The position numbers were made by a program, and so were the translations under genes. A DNA stretch of 64,000 bases from assembly GCA_963848035.1 (NCBI GenBank), contig CAWKCD010000001.1:3100001-3164000 (forward strand), given 5' to 3'. The stretch comes from JAVVHH01 sp963848035. GTDB lineage: Bacteria; Pseudomonadota; Alphaproteobacteria; Acetobacterales; Acetobacteraceae. Below are positions 55,712-63,583 of the stretch, piece after piece (the first letter of the stretch is position 1; every line of letters starts with the position of its first letter). The notes below the pieces were generated by a model. The model had not been told where the DNA came from. It did not search any database and saw nothing but the letters and a program-made list of their open reading frames with translations.

Positions 55712-57532
55712 TCAGAAAAGGCCCGCGTCTCGATCTGGCAGCATAATTAATTGCAGACGAACGGGAATGACGCAAACAGAATTTGCGGCAACCTGCCGTT
55801 GCTGCAACCAGGACGGGAGTTGTGCCCGAGCATCCGGCGCCAACACATCGAACAAATGCCAACCCGGCGGCTGCCACCCGCTCAGCCCGTTAACGACCGG
55901 AACATGCGACAGCGTCGCCGCAAGCGGGATCGTGTAGTTATAGAAGAACAGCAGATGCGCGGCGTGGATGGCCTGCGCCGGATCGAGATACCGACGCTCC
56001 GCGCGTCCGAACAGCCGGTAGTGCTCCCATGGCGAGCCATGCCAGACCGCCGCGACGTCGGGATTGGCGAGCAGATAGGCCTGCGCATCGAAATGGGCCT
56101 CGTCGAATTCGGGTGGATTGGTGACGAGATCGGGCGTCGAGATAATGTAGGCGGCCTTGCAGGTCCGCGGCACCGCATCGGCCACGAGGCGGGACACCGC
56201 GCTCGCCTGCAAGCCGGAGTAGACTGCCGGCCGCCCGAGCTGCTCTGCCGCGCCGCAGGTGAGCAGGAGGAGCGCCGCGCCGCGCCAGAACGCCCGCGCC
56301 CGCAGCCACCGATCGAGCAACGTGCCGAACGCCAGGCCCATGGACAGCGTCACGACCAGTTGCAGCCGCGTCACCGCGCGGATTCCGCCGGCGCCGGGGA
56401 AGCCCCGCCAGATCAGCCACCAGGCCGACTGGTCGCCGGGCCAGCGCAGCATCGCCGCCTGCAGCGCGAAGCCGACCAGGATCGTCAGGCGCAGCGCGAT
56501 CGCCGCACGGTCCAGCACGCGCCGCCGGGCCAGCAGCGAGGCCGCCGCCCACAACCCGGCGCCGAGCCAAGCCAGCGTCCCCGCCACGCCGACCCCGATC
56601 CGAAATTCCGGCCACCGGGCCGTGACAACCGGTTCGGGCCAGCGGTCGAAGAACCAGCCCCAGAGCAGGTTCTGCTTGCCCATCCACAGCAGTTCGGACG
56701 GACGCGGCAGGTTCAGCAGCACCTCGTCCCACATCCGCCCGCGGCTCTCGCGCATCAGCGGCAAATAGAACATGAACACCGGCCCGATCAGCACCACTGC
56801 CAGCAGCGCCGCGCCCAGCAGCCCCGCTGCCTGCCGCCGCGCGATCGCGCCGAGATGCCCCCGCCCCGCCCGCGTCGACCCGAGCAGCACGACCGCGATC
56901 GAGGCCGCAAGAGCGATGAAGATCGCATAATAGAGCGTCGTCGCCAGCAGCAGCGCGAGCAGCGCGACGAAGGCGCCGGCGCGCCAGGCAAACGCGCGGC
57001 GGGAGAGCTCCGCCCCATCGCGAAGGCACTCCAACGCCAGCAACACCAGGAGCGGCAGCACGGGCATGAATTGCAGCTGTAGATGGACGAGCTGGGCGAA
57101 ACGCGGCCAGGAGAACGCGAAGAAGGCCGCCCCGAGCGTCGCGCCGGCCACCTCGAGCATGAAACCGCGGCGGAACAGCACATAGGCGCACGCGAACGTC
57201 GCCAGCGTCAGCAGGACGAGTTGGACGTTGATCGCGACGAACACGTCGAAGATCGATCGCAGCAGGGCATGCGGCACCGCCATGCCGACCAGCATGTCCG
57301 AGTAGGCGAGAGTGCCGCGGACCGGCCAGAAGATCGGCGGCGACCGCCAGCTCTCCTGCAGGTGCAGGGCGTTGTTCCAATGTTCGAGCAGGAAGGCGAT
57401 GAACCGGCTATCACCAGTATCGGCCTGCACGAGATCGAAACCGGAGAGGATGGTGTAGCGATGGAACACCGCGGTGCCGAGGATCGCCACGAGGGAGGGC
57501 AGGGCGGCTTGAAGGCGTGAGCGAGAGGGCAT
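55712..57532 (-). CDS. Polytopic GT-C-like membrane protein with C-terminal NPDV motif
   Basis: About 606 residues, with around eleven to twelve helices (for example LPSLVAILGTAVFHRY, LLLATTLYYAIFIALAASIAVV). After the first helix there is an acidic segment (FDLVQADTGDSRFIAFLLEHW), as in lipid-linked-sugar glycosyltransferases of the GT-C fold. The C-terminus carries a soluble unit FDAQAYLLANPDVAAVWHG followed by HYRLFGRAERR, the 'YLxxNPDV...HYxxxGxxEGR' motif seen in surface proteins and polysaccharide enzymes. Start ATG 57530-57532; a 227-base spacer to the PEP-CTERM gene holds nothing recognised. Confidence 0.75.
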   Translation of the reverse strand: MPSRSRLQAALPSLVAILGTAVFHRYTILSGFDLVQADTGDSRFIAFLLEHWNNALHLQESWRSPPIFWPVRGTLAYSDMLVGMAVPHALLRSIFDVFVAINVQLVLLTLATFACAYVLFRRGFMLEVAGATLGAAFFAFSWPRFAQLVHLQLQFMPVLPLLVLLALECLRDGAELSRRAFAWRAGAFVALLALLLATTLYYAIFIALAASIAVVLLGSTRAGRGHLGAIARRQAAGLLGAALLAVVLIGPVFMFYLPLMRESRGRMWDEVLLNLPRPSELLWMGKQNLLWGWFFDRWPEPVVTARWPEFRIGVGVAGTLAWLGAGLWAAASLLARRRVLDRAAIALRLTILVGFALQAAMLRWPGDQSAWWLIWRGFPGAGGIRAVTRLQLVVTLSMGLAFGTLLDRWLRARAFWRGAALLLLTCGAAEQLGRPAVYSGLQASAVSRLVADAVPRTCKAAYIISTPDLVTNPPEFDEAHFDAQAYLLANPDVAAVWHGSPWEHYRLFGRAERRYLDPAQAIHAAHLLFFYNYTIPLAATLSHVPVVNGLSGWQPPGWHLFDVLAPDARAQLPSWLQQRQVAANSVCVIPVRLQLIMLPDRDAGLF

Positions 57533-57578
57533 GGACGCGGCAACTAGCGCCCGCAGACGCTTTATTCTAGGAGGCGGC
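57533..57578. promoter_or_regulatory. Short divergent spacer
   Basis: Only 46 bases separate the divergent membrane-protein and aminotransferase genes, so at least one promoter must overlap coding sequence. TAGGAGG just before 57579 is the aminotransferase ribosome site. Confidence 0.45.
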
Positions 57579-58721
57579 ATGGATCTCGCCGTGCTGAAGC
57601 CCTCCCGGATCATCGCGGTCGCCCGCGCTGCCCACGCCCGCCCGGATACCGAATTCCTCTGCTTCGGCGAGAGCGACCAACGGTTCCCGCCCGGCGCGGG
57701 CGCCGCCTTGGCCGCAGCGCTCGACCGTGGCGACGCCCTATATACGGATGTGCGCGGCGTCCCTTCGCTGCGGCAGGCGCTGGCCGATTACCTGACCGGG
57801 CTGCATGCGCTGCCGGTCACGGAGGATCGGATCCAGGTGACCGGCTCGGGCATGACCGCCGTGAACGTGGCGCTGACCGCGACGGTGCGCGCCGGGGATC
57901 GGGTGGTGCTGCACACGCCGGCCTGGCCGAACCCGGCCAATGCCGCCCTCCTGCGCGGCGCGACCGTCGATCCGCTCGAGCTGGAGGGCAGGGCGGATGG
58001 TAGCTTCCACCTCGACCTCGATGCGCTCGCCGCTAAGCTCGAGGGCGCCCGCGCCTTCGTGCTCAACTCCCCCAACAACCCGACTGGCTGGACCGCCACG
58101 CGCGAGGAGCTGCGGGCGATCCTCGATCTGTGTCGCCGGTTCGGCGTGTGGCTGATCTCGGACGAAGTCTATTCTCGCTTGATCTACACCGGCGCGGAGG
58201 CGGCGCCCTCGCTGCTCGATATCGCCACGCCGGACGACCGCGTGATGGTCTGCAACAGTTTCAGCAAAGCCTGGGCGATGACCGGCTGGCGGCTGGGCTG
58301 GATGGTGCTGCCCGCGGGCGCACGCGACAGCGTGGCCGAGATCGTCGAGGTGACGCATAGCGGCTGTCCGCCCTTCGCCCAGGCGGGCGCGCTCGCCGCG
58401 CTGCAGGACGACGTGTTCGTGGGCGATTTCCGCCGCCATTGCGCCGAGGGCCGCAGGTTGGCGACGGAGGGATTGGCCGGGCTGAACGGCGTGCGCTACG
58501 CCGCGCCGGAGGGCGCCTTCTACGCTTTCATCGGCATCGAGGGTCTGACCGACAGCCTCGACCTGGCGCTGCGGCTGGTGCGGGACCATGGCGTGGCGCT
58601 CGCGCCGGGCAGCGCGTTCGGCGAAGGCGGCGAGGGCTATCTCCGGCTCTGTTTCGCGCAAGCCCGGCCGCGCATGGAGCGCGCGATGGAGCGGCTGCGG
58701 GCCGGGTTGCAGGCGAGGTGA
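57579..58721 (+). CDS. Class I/II PLP-dependent aminotransferase
   Basis: A 380-residue fold-type I aminotransferase of the aspartate-aminotransferase Ibeta type. It shows YTDVRGVPSLRQALADYL, GSGMTAVNVAL, the substrate/PLP motif LNSPNNPTGW, ISDEVYSRLIY, and the Schiff-base lysine in VCNSFSKAWAMTGWRLGW. Start ATG 57579 after AGGAGG. Substrate (aspartate, aromatic or branched amino acid) undetermined. Its stop overlaps the GTG start of the next gene. Confidence 0.92.
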   Translation: MDLAVLKPSRIIAVARAAHARPDTEFLCFGESDQRFPPGAGAALAAALDRGDALYTDVRGVPSLRQALADYLTGLHALPVTEDRIQVTGSGMTAVNVALTATVRAGDRVVLHTPAWPNPANAALLRGATVDPLELEGRADGSFHLDLDALAAKLEGARAFVLNSPNNPTGWTATREELRAILDLCRRFGVWLISDEVYSRLIYTGAEAAPSLLDIATPDDRVMVCNSFSKAWAMTGWRLGWMVLPAGARDSVAEIVEVTHSGCPPFAQAGALAALQDDVFVGDFRRHCAEGRRLATEGLAGLNGVRYAAPEGAFYAFIGIEGLTDSLDLALRLVRDHGVALAPGSAFGEGGEGYLRLCFAQARPRMERAMERLRAGLQAR

Positions 58722-59341
58722 GCTGCTCGGTCTGCGGCCAGGCCTGCCGTCCGCCGTTCCGCGTGCCGCCGGCAGAACTGGCACCGGACCTGGACGGAAG
58801 GCCCGGCGAGCCGGCGCGCTCGACCTTGCCAAAATGGGTGGCGACGTGCCGGCAGTGCGGCGCGGCCGGGCCGGATCTCGCGTCGCTCCCCGCGGTCGCG
58901 GGCGAGGTGGTTGGGCGGCCGGGTTACGCGGCCGAGCGGAGCCCGTTCCTGCGTTGGGCGATGATCGCCGAGGCCGCGGGCGAGGCGGCGCAGGCGGCGG
59001 AGGCGGTGTTGCAGGCCGCTTGGGCGGCCGATGACGCCGGAGAGGACGCGGCGGCGCTGCGGCGCCGGGCAGCGGCGGGATGGCAGGGCGATCTGCTGCG
59101 AAAGATCGATATCCTGCGCCGGGCGGGCGCGTTGGCGGAGGCGCGGGCGGTGGCCGCGTCGGTGCAGCGTCCGGACGAGGAGGCGCGCGCGATCCTCGAG
59201 TTCCAGCAGGCGCGGATCGAGGCCGGCGATACCGGGCGTCATCTGATCAGCAGCGCGCTGCGCCCGCCGGCGCGTTCGCCGCACGTGACCCATGGCAAGG
59301 CGGCGCCGAAGGGGTTGTTCGGGCGTCTGTTCGGCCGCTGA
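58718..59341 (+). CDS. Zinc-ribbon-containing hypothetical protein
   Basis: 207 residues from GTG 58718, which overlaps the aminotransferase stop as GTGA. Two cysteine pairs near the N-terminus, CSVCGQACRPPF and CRQCGAAG, suggest a zinc ribbon; the remainder is Ala-rich helical (EAAGEAAQAAEAVLQAAW), ending in a basic KGLFGRLFGR tail. No family is recognised. It abuts the phosphatase gene, so the three genes are probably one transcript. Confidence 0.72.
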   Translation: MSCSVCGQACRPPFRVPPAELAPDLDGRPGEPARSTLPKWVATCRQCGAAGPDLASLPAVAGEVVGRPGYAAERSPFLRWAMIAEAAGEAAQAAEAVLQAAWAADDAGEDAAALRRRAAAGWQGDLLRKIDILRRAGALAEARAVAASVQRPDEEARAILEFQQARIEAGDTGRHLISSALRPPARSPHVTHGKAAPKGLFGRLFGR

Positions 59342-59887
59342 GTGGCGCGCGGCCTGATCCTCGCCGTCCGGCATCCGCGCCCGATCGTGGGCGCACGCAC
59401 TTGCATCGGTCGCACCGATGTCGGTTTGGCCGCGCCGGCCGAGGCCGAAGCCGAGCGTCTGCTGGCCGTGATCGAGGAGCCGATCGAGCGGATCGTCAGC
59501 AGTCCGCTGATCCGCGCGCTCGACGTCGCCCGGGCGATCGCGCGGCAGACCGGCGCGCCGCTGCATGCCGACGACCGGCTGACCGAGCAGGATTTCGGCG
59601 CCTGGGAAGGCAAGCCGTGGGCGAGCCTGCCGCGCGCCGAAATGGCGGCATGGCAGGCCGACCCAATCCACCATGCGCCTGGCGGCGGGGAGAGCGTGAG
59701 CGCGATGCTGCGCCGCGTCCGCCATGCCTGGACCCGGCTCGCCAGTTCCGAGGAGACGACGCTGGTGATGACCCATGCCGGGCCGATCCAATGCCTTCTA
59801 CATGTGGCCGCGGCGATGAGGCTCGCCGACGCGGTCGCGCATAGCATGCCGTATGGCGCGGTGATCCGGCTCGAAGCCCGGCTATGA
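59342..59887 (+). CDS. Histidine phosphatase (alpha-ribazole-phosphatase-like)
   Basis: A 181-residue phosphoglycerate-mutase-superfamily phosphatase from GTG 59342. The catalytic His is in LAVRHPRPIVG (with RHP in place of the common RHG/RHT), then CIGRTDVGL, which is CobC-like, the acid/base Glu region EQDFGAWEGKPW, and the second His in VMTHAGPIQ. CobC acts in cobalamin assembly, but no other cobalamin gene lies nearby, so the substrate is uncertain. It converges on the FAD reductase gene with a 6-base overlap. Confidence 0.82.
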   Translation: MARGLILAVRHPRPIVGARTCIGRTDVGLAAPAEAEAERLLAVIEEPIERIVSSPLIRALDVARAIARQTGAPLHADDRLTEQDFGAWEGKPWASLPRAEMAAWQADPIHHAPGGGESVSAMLRRVRHAWTRLASSEETTLVMTHAGPIQCLLHVAAAMRLADAVAHSMPYGAVIRLEARL

Positions 59888-60994
59888 CCCGGCGAGCAGG
59901 CTCGGAGTTGGGATCCGGGTGAGGCGGGCCGCCCAGCGCATGGCGCCGGGCCAGAGCCTCGCGCCGCGCGCCATCAGCGCGGGGGCGGTGCGGCCGGCGC
60001 GATAGATCGTCCAAGCCCGGGCGACTTGCGGGCCGACGGTGCGGCGGAGTTGCCGATGGTAGGCGGGTGCGCCGCCCGGCTGCAGGCTGGCGACCGCGGC
60101 GAAGGCGCTGTGCATCGCCATCGAGACGCCGTCGCCGGAGAAGGAGGGGATGACGGCGGCCTGGTCACCGAGCCGGTAGAGATCGCGCGGTTCGTCGGCG
60201 GCAGGGGCGTGGACGAAGCCGTAGGGCACGCGGAAGATCGCCAGCGGCCGGTCGAGCAGAGTTTTGGCTCCGCGCAGGCGGGCGGCGAGATGCGGCGAGT
60301 CCGCTTCCAGCATCGACTGCACGCCGGCCCAGCTCTCGCCCGCCTCGGCGAACGCATCCCGCTCCAGGAGCAGGCAGAGATTGACGACTCCGGCCTCCAC
60401 CGTCTGCAAACCGCCATAACCGCCGCGGAAGATTACGACTTCGACGTGCCCGGCCAGCGCCGACGCCTGCTCGGGCGTGACGCGCAGATACATCTTCAAC
60501 CCGACCAGATCCTCCGGCGCGCGCTGCGGCTGGCGGCGAAGGCCACGCAGATCGTGCTTGCCTGTGGCGAGGAACACGGCATGACTGGGAAACCGGCCGA
60601 GGCCGTCCACATCGGCGACACCGTCGGTCACGTGTCGCACGGCGTGGCCGCGTAGCACGGTGGCGCCCAGCGTGGTCGCCCGATCGAGCAGCGCCGCGTC
60701 CAGCGTTCGCCGCGAGAGACCCAGCGCGGGGAACGGCAGCGCCGTCTCCGCCATGACCTCGCCATGGATCAGCCGAACCGCCTGGATCGGCGCGCCGCCG
60801 AGCGCCACCGGGTCGATCCCCAGCTGGCGGAGATAGCCGATCGCCTCGGCGCTGAGGAACTCCCCGCAGATTTTATCGTGCGCGCCGCGCTCCCGCTCCA
60901 CCAGCACGGCCTGCGGCCCCAGCAGGGCCGCCGCCGCGCCCCCTGCCGCACCGCCGCCGGCAATCAGGACCTTCAATGAAGCCGGCTCACACAT
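59882..60994 (-). CDS. FAD-dependent oxidoreductase, geranylgeranyl-reductase/tryptophan-halogenase-like
   Basis: A 370-residue flavoprotein: FAD motif KVLIAGGGAAGGAAAALLG, HDKICGEFLSAEAIGYL (the KxCGE motif of geranylgeranyl-reductase-like proteins), GLSRRTLDAALLDRA, and the C-terminal FAD-pyrophosphate motif RLGDQAAVIPSFSGDGVSMAM. Third gene of a type III polyketide cassette; ATG 60992-60994 overlaps the methyltransferase end by 22 bases. It may reduce double bonds or oxidise the polyketide ring. Confidence 0.88.
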   Translation of the reverse strand: MCEPASLKVLIAGGGAAGGAAAALLGPQAVLVERERGAHDKICGEFLSAEAIGYLRQLGIDPVALGGAPIQAVRLIHGEVMAETALPFPALGLSRRTLDAALLDRATTLGATVLRGHAVRHVTDGVADVDGLGRFPSHAVFLATGKHDLRGLRRQPQRAPEDLVGLKMYLRVTPEQASALAGHVEVVIFRGGYGGLQTVEAGVVNLCLLLERDAFAEAGESWAGVQSMLEADSPHLAARLRGAKTLLDRPLAIFRVPYGFVHAPAADEPRDLYRLGDQAAVIPSFSGDGVSMAMHSAFAAVASLQPGGAPAYHRQLRRTVGPQVARAWTIYRAGRTAPALMARGARLWPGAMRWAARLTRIPTPSLLAGS

Positions 60995-61671
60995 AGGCGG
61001 AACGGCAGATGCCAACGCACGCGCGCCTGGCCCTCGAGTTCCGCTTGGCGCAGCAGCCGTGCCCAGTCGCGGCGGCGGAACGCCCGGGCGACGCTGATCG
61101 GGCCGTCGTGGCGGACCATCGGATGCCAACCTGCCGCCTGGGAGAGCGCCGTGAAGCCGTAATAAGCGATCGGATGACGATGCAGGTCGTTGATGAACCA
61201 CCCTCGGCGCGCGGTCTGCTCCATCCACCGCAGGAAGCGGACCACGTCGTCATCAGCGAGATGGTGGGTGAACAAGGAGCTGATCACGACGTCCACGCTG
61301 CCGGGCTTTTCGTCGAACACGTCACCGGTGCGGTAGGTGATAGGAAGGCCGGGCGGCGTCATCCTCTGGGCCGAAACCGCACTCGCCGGGTTGAGGTCGA
61401 CGCCTTCGAGACGCAGCTTCGTGCCCCGGCGCGCACCCCAGCGGGCGATCCGCCGGAGCATGTCGCCCTGCCCGGATCCGACATCGAGCACGGACAGCTC
61501 CGCGCCCGGCATCGACCGCGCCGCAGTGCGGAGGAATGCCAGCGTCGGCGGCCGGGCCAGGGTTACCGTGTTGACGGTCGCGAGATCCGCCAAACAGCGC
61601 TCGAGATCAGCCGGGTCAACCGCCGGATCGTCCATCCACTCGGATTGAGTGCTGCGGCGCTGGAAATCCAT
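60973..61671 (-). CDS. SAM-dependent methyltransferase of the polyketide cassette
   Basis: 232 residues. SAM-binding motif LSVLDVGSGQGDMLRRIARWG, EGVDLNPASA, and the post-motif VDVVISSLFTHHLADDD followed by FLRWMEQTARRGWFINDLHRHP. ATG 61669-61671 overlaps the type III synthase stop as ATGA. Expected to methylate the hydroxylated aromatic made by the synthase (inference from family and context). Confidence 0.88.
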   Translation of the reverse strand: MDFQRRSTQSEWMDDPAVDPADLERCLADLATVNTVTLARPPTLAFLRTAARSMPGAELSVLDVGSGQGDMLRRIARWGARRGTKLRLEGVDLNPASAVSAQRMTPPGLPITYRTGDVFDEKPGSVDVVISSLFTHHLADDDVVRFLRWMEQTARRGWFINDLHRHPIAYYGFTALSQAAGWHPMVRHDGPISVARAFRRRDWARLLRQAELEGQARVRWHLPFRLCVSRLH

Positions 61672-62768
61672 CAAACCAGGCTGAAGCGGAACGTCTCGGC
61701 GCTGAGGCCCGGGCCGAACGCCATCGCCATTCCCGGACCCTTCTTGCCGCCAGCCAGCAGCCGGGCCAGCACGAACGGCAGCGTCGCCGACGACACATTG
61801 CCGATCTCGTGCAGCACCGCGCGCGAGTGGGCGAGCGCGTCGCTGCCGAGGGCGAAGCCTTGTTCGACCGCGTCGAGCACCGTGCGTCCGCCGGCATGGA
61901 CCGCCCAATGGACGATGTCGGCCGCGGAGCGACCCTGCAGCAGGCCACCGCCGTCGTTGCGCGCCCGCTCGGTCCGCAGTGCGGCGGCGATCGTGGGCGG
62001 CACCTTTCCGGAGAGATGCATATCGAAGCCCTGGTCGCCGATGCGCCAGGTGATCAGCTCACCCGTCCCCGGGAGGTTGGAGGCGCGGAAACCCTCCAGC
62101 GCGATCCCCGAGGTCTCGCCGGTGACCAGCGCCGCTGCCGCTGCATCGCCGAACAGCAGGAACGACAACACGGTCTCGAGGTCGCTCGTCTCCTGCAGAT
62201 GCAGCGTGCAGAGCTCGAGATTGATCACCAGCACGCGCGCGGCCGGTTCCGAACGGATGATATGGCGTGCGGCCCGGAGTGCCGGAACCGCGGCGTAACA
62301 GCCCATGAACCCGATCAAGGTCCGCTCGATATGCGGCGACAGGCCGAGTTCGCGTGCGATCAACTGGTCGAGCCCGGGCGCGCTGAAGCCGGTGCAGCTT
62401 GCGACGATCAGGTGGGTAATTTCGTCCGGCTCGATGCCGAGCGCTTCCACGGCGCGCAAGGCCAAGCCGGTTGCCTGCGCTTCGTAGGCGCGCATCCGCT
62501 CGGCCGTGGTCGGGAAGGAGCCCCGGCGATAGAAATTGGTGTCGTCGAGCGACGGGCCGCGGGCCGGGTCGGGGCGGAGATGGGAAAAGCGGTGCCGGAT
62601 ACCGGCGCGCTCGGCCATGCGGGCGAACAGCCGCTGGCTCCGTTCCGGCAGCAACGTCGACGCAAAATCGATGAAAGCTTGATGCACGTCGTTGGGGGGC
62701 ACCGCAGTGCCGATCCGGTTGATATGCGCAATGGCGCCCGGTAGTCGCTCGGAAAGTCCGCCGTCCAT
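61671..62768 (-). CDS. Type III polyketide synthase (chalcone-synthase-like)
   Basis: A 365-residue homodimeric thiolase-fold enzyme. The catalytic triad is present: Cys157 in LIGFMGCYAAVP, His291 in WAVHAGG and Asn324 in GNVSSATLPF. Other marks are HLIVASCTGFSAPGLD and MAMAFGPGLSAETF. Start ATG 62766-62768. It is followed, with overlaps, by a methyltransferase and an FAD reductase, a cassette that usually makes alkylresorcinols, alkylpyrones or related quinone-type lipids. Starter-unit preference cannot be predicted. Confidence 0.93.
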   Translation of the reverse strand: MDGGLSERLPGAIAHINRIGTAVPPNDVHQAFIDFASTLLPERSQRLFARMAERAGIRHRFSHLRPDPARGPSLDDTNFYRRGSFPTTAERMRAYEAQATGLALRAVEALGIEPDEITHLIVASCTGFSAPGLDQLIARELGLSPHIERTLIGFMGCYAAVPALRAARHIIRSEPAARVLVINLELCTLHLQETSDLETVLSFLLFGDAAAAALVTGETSGIALEGFRASNLPGTGELITWRIGDQGFDMHLSGKVPPTIAAALRTERARNDGGGLLQGRSAADIVHWAVHAGGRTVLDAVEQGFALGSDALAHSRAVLHEIGNVSSATLPFVLARLLAGGKKGPGMAMAFGPGLSAETFRFSLV

Positions 62769-62818
62769 GTCGGTGCCTTTGAAATGTATGAGATAAAGCT
62801 GGGTCGATCGCGGACAAT

Positions 62819-62849
62819 GAAAAGGCGGCGCACCTTCCAGTGCGCCGCC
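62819..62849 (-). terminator. Rho-independent terminator after the stress-type gene
   Basis: GGCGGCGCAC (62824-62833) pairs with GTGCGCCGCC (62840-62849); on the minus strand the stem is followed by TTTT. It separates the 62867-63547 gene from the polyketide cassette downstream. Confidence 0.85.
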
Positions 62850-62866
62850 CTACTTCGATTGTGCGC

Positions 62867-63547
62867 TTAAAGGATCGTGGTGGACCGCTCACGACGCTCC
62901 AGATCGGCCGGCCGGGTCGGGCCGCCAAGCGGGGTGCCGGGATCGACCACGTTGTCGAGCGGCAGACCCAAGCTCGGCGTGCCGCCAGCGACATAGGCCG
63001 GCGCCGACTCGTCGAACCGCTCCCAGCCATCGGCACGGTATTCTGCGCCGCGGGTGGTGGCATCCACGCCGTTGTAGCGGGTCAGCACTTCCTCGATGGT
63101 CGCGCGCTGGCCCTCGTCGGCCCGCACGGTCACCAGCGTGCCGCCGCGGCGGACGCCTTCCGAGTAGACATGCGCCTCGGTTTCGTCGACGCCGGCGCCG
63201 ACCAACGAGCCGAGCAGGCCACCCGCGCCGGCGCCCACGCCAGCGCCGACCGCCGTGGCGATCAGCCAGCCCGCGGCCACCACGGGCCCGACACCGGGGA
63301 TCGCCAGCATGCCGAGACCGGCCAGTAGCCCGGCGCCGCCGCCGAGCACGGTCCCGATCGTCGCGCCCGCGCCCGCGCCGGACCCTGCGTCCGCCGTGGC
63401 GGCATCGGCGGGCACGTCGTGCCGACCGTCATTGTTATTGGCGATCACGCTGATGTCGCTATGCGCGATGCCGCCGGCCTCGAGGTCCGTGACGGCTTGC
63501 TTGGCGTGATCGTAGGTGTCGAACAGTCGTGTGATGACGATGCTCAT
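62867..63547 (-). CDS. General-stress-protein-17M-like protein with glycine-zipper core
   Basis: 226 residues. The N-terminus VITRLFDTYDHAKQAVTDLEAGGIAHSDISVI is the ferredoxin-like start of the general stress 17M (YflT-type) family, followed by a long Gly/Ala-rich hydrophobic region (TIGTVLGGGAGLLAGLGMLA, GAGVGAGAGGLLGSLVGAG) and a second alpha/beta strand unit (HVYSEGVRRGGTLVTVRA). The end is polar. Probably envelope-associated and stress-induced; molecular role unknown. Confidence 0.83.
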   Translation of the reverse strand: MSIVITRLFDTYDHAKQAVTDLEAGGIAHSDISVIANNNDGRHDVPADAATADAGSGAGAGATIGTVLGGGAGLLAGLGMLAIPGVGPVVAAGWLIATAVGAGVGAGAGGLLGSLVGAGVDETEAHVYSEGVRRGGTLVTVRADEGQRATIEEVLTRYNGVDATTRGAEYRADGWERFDESAPAYVAGGTPSLGLPLDNVVDPGTPLGGPTRPADLERRERSTTIL

Positions 63548-63583
63548 GGTGTCCTCCGAAAAACGATGATTGGCTTGGCGGCG

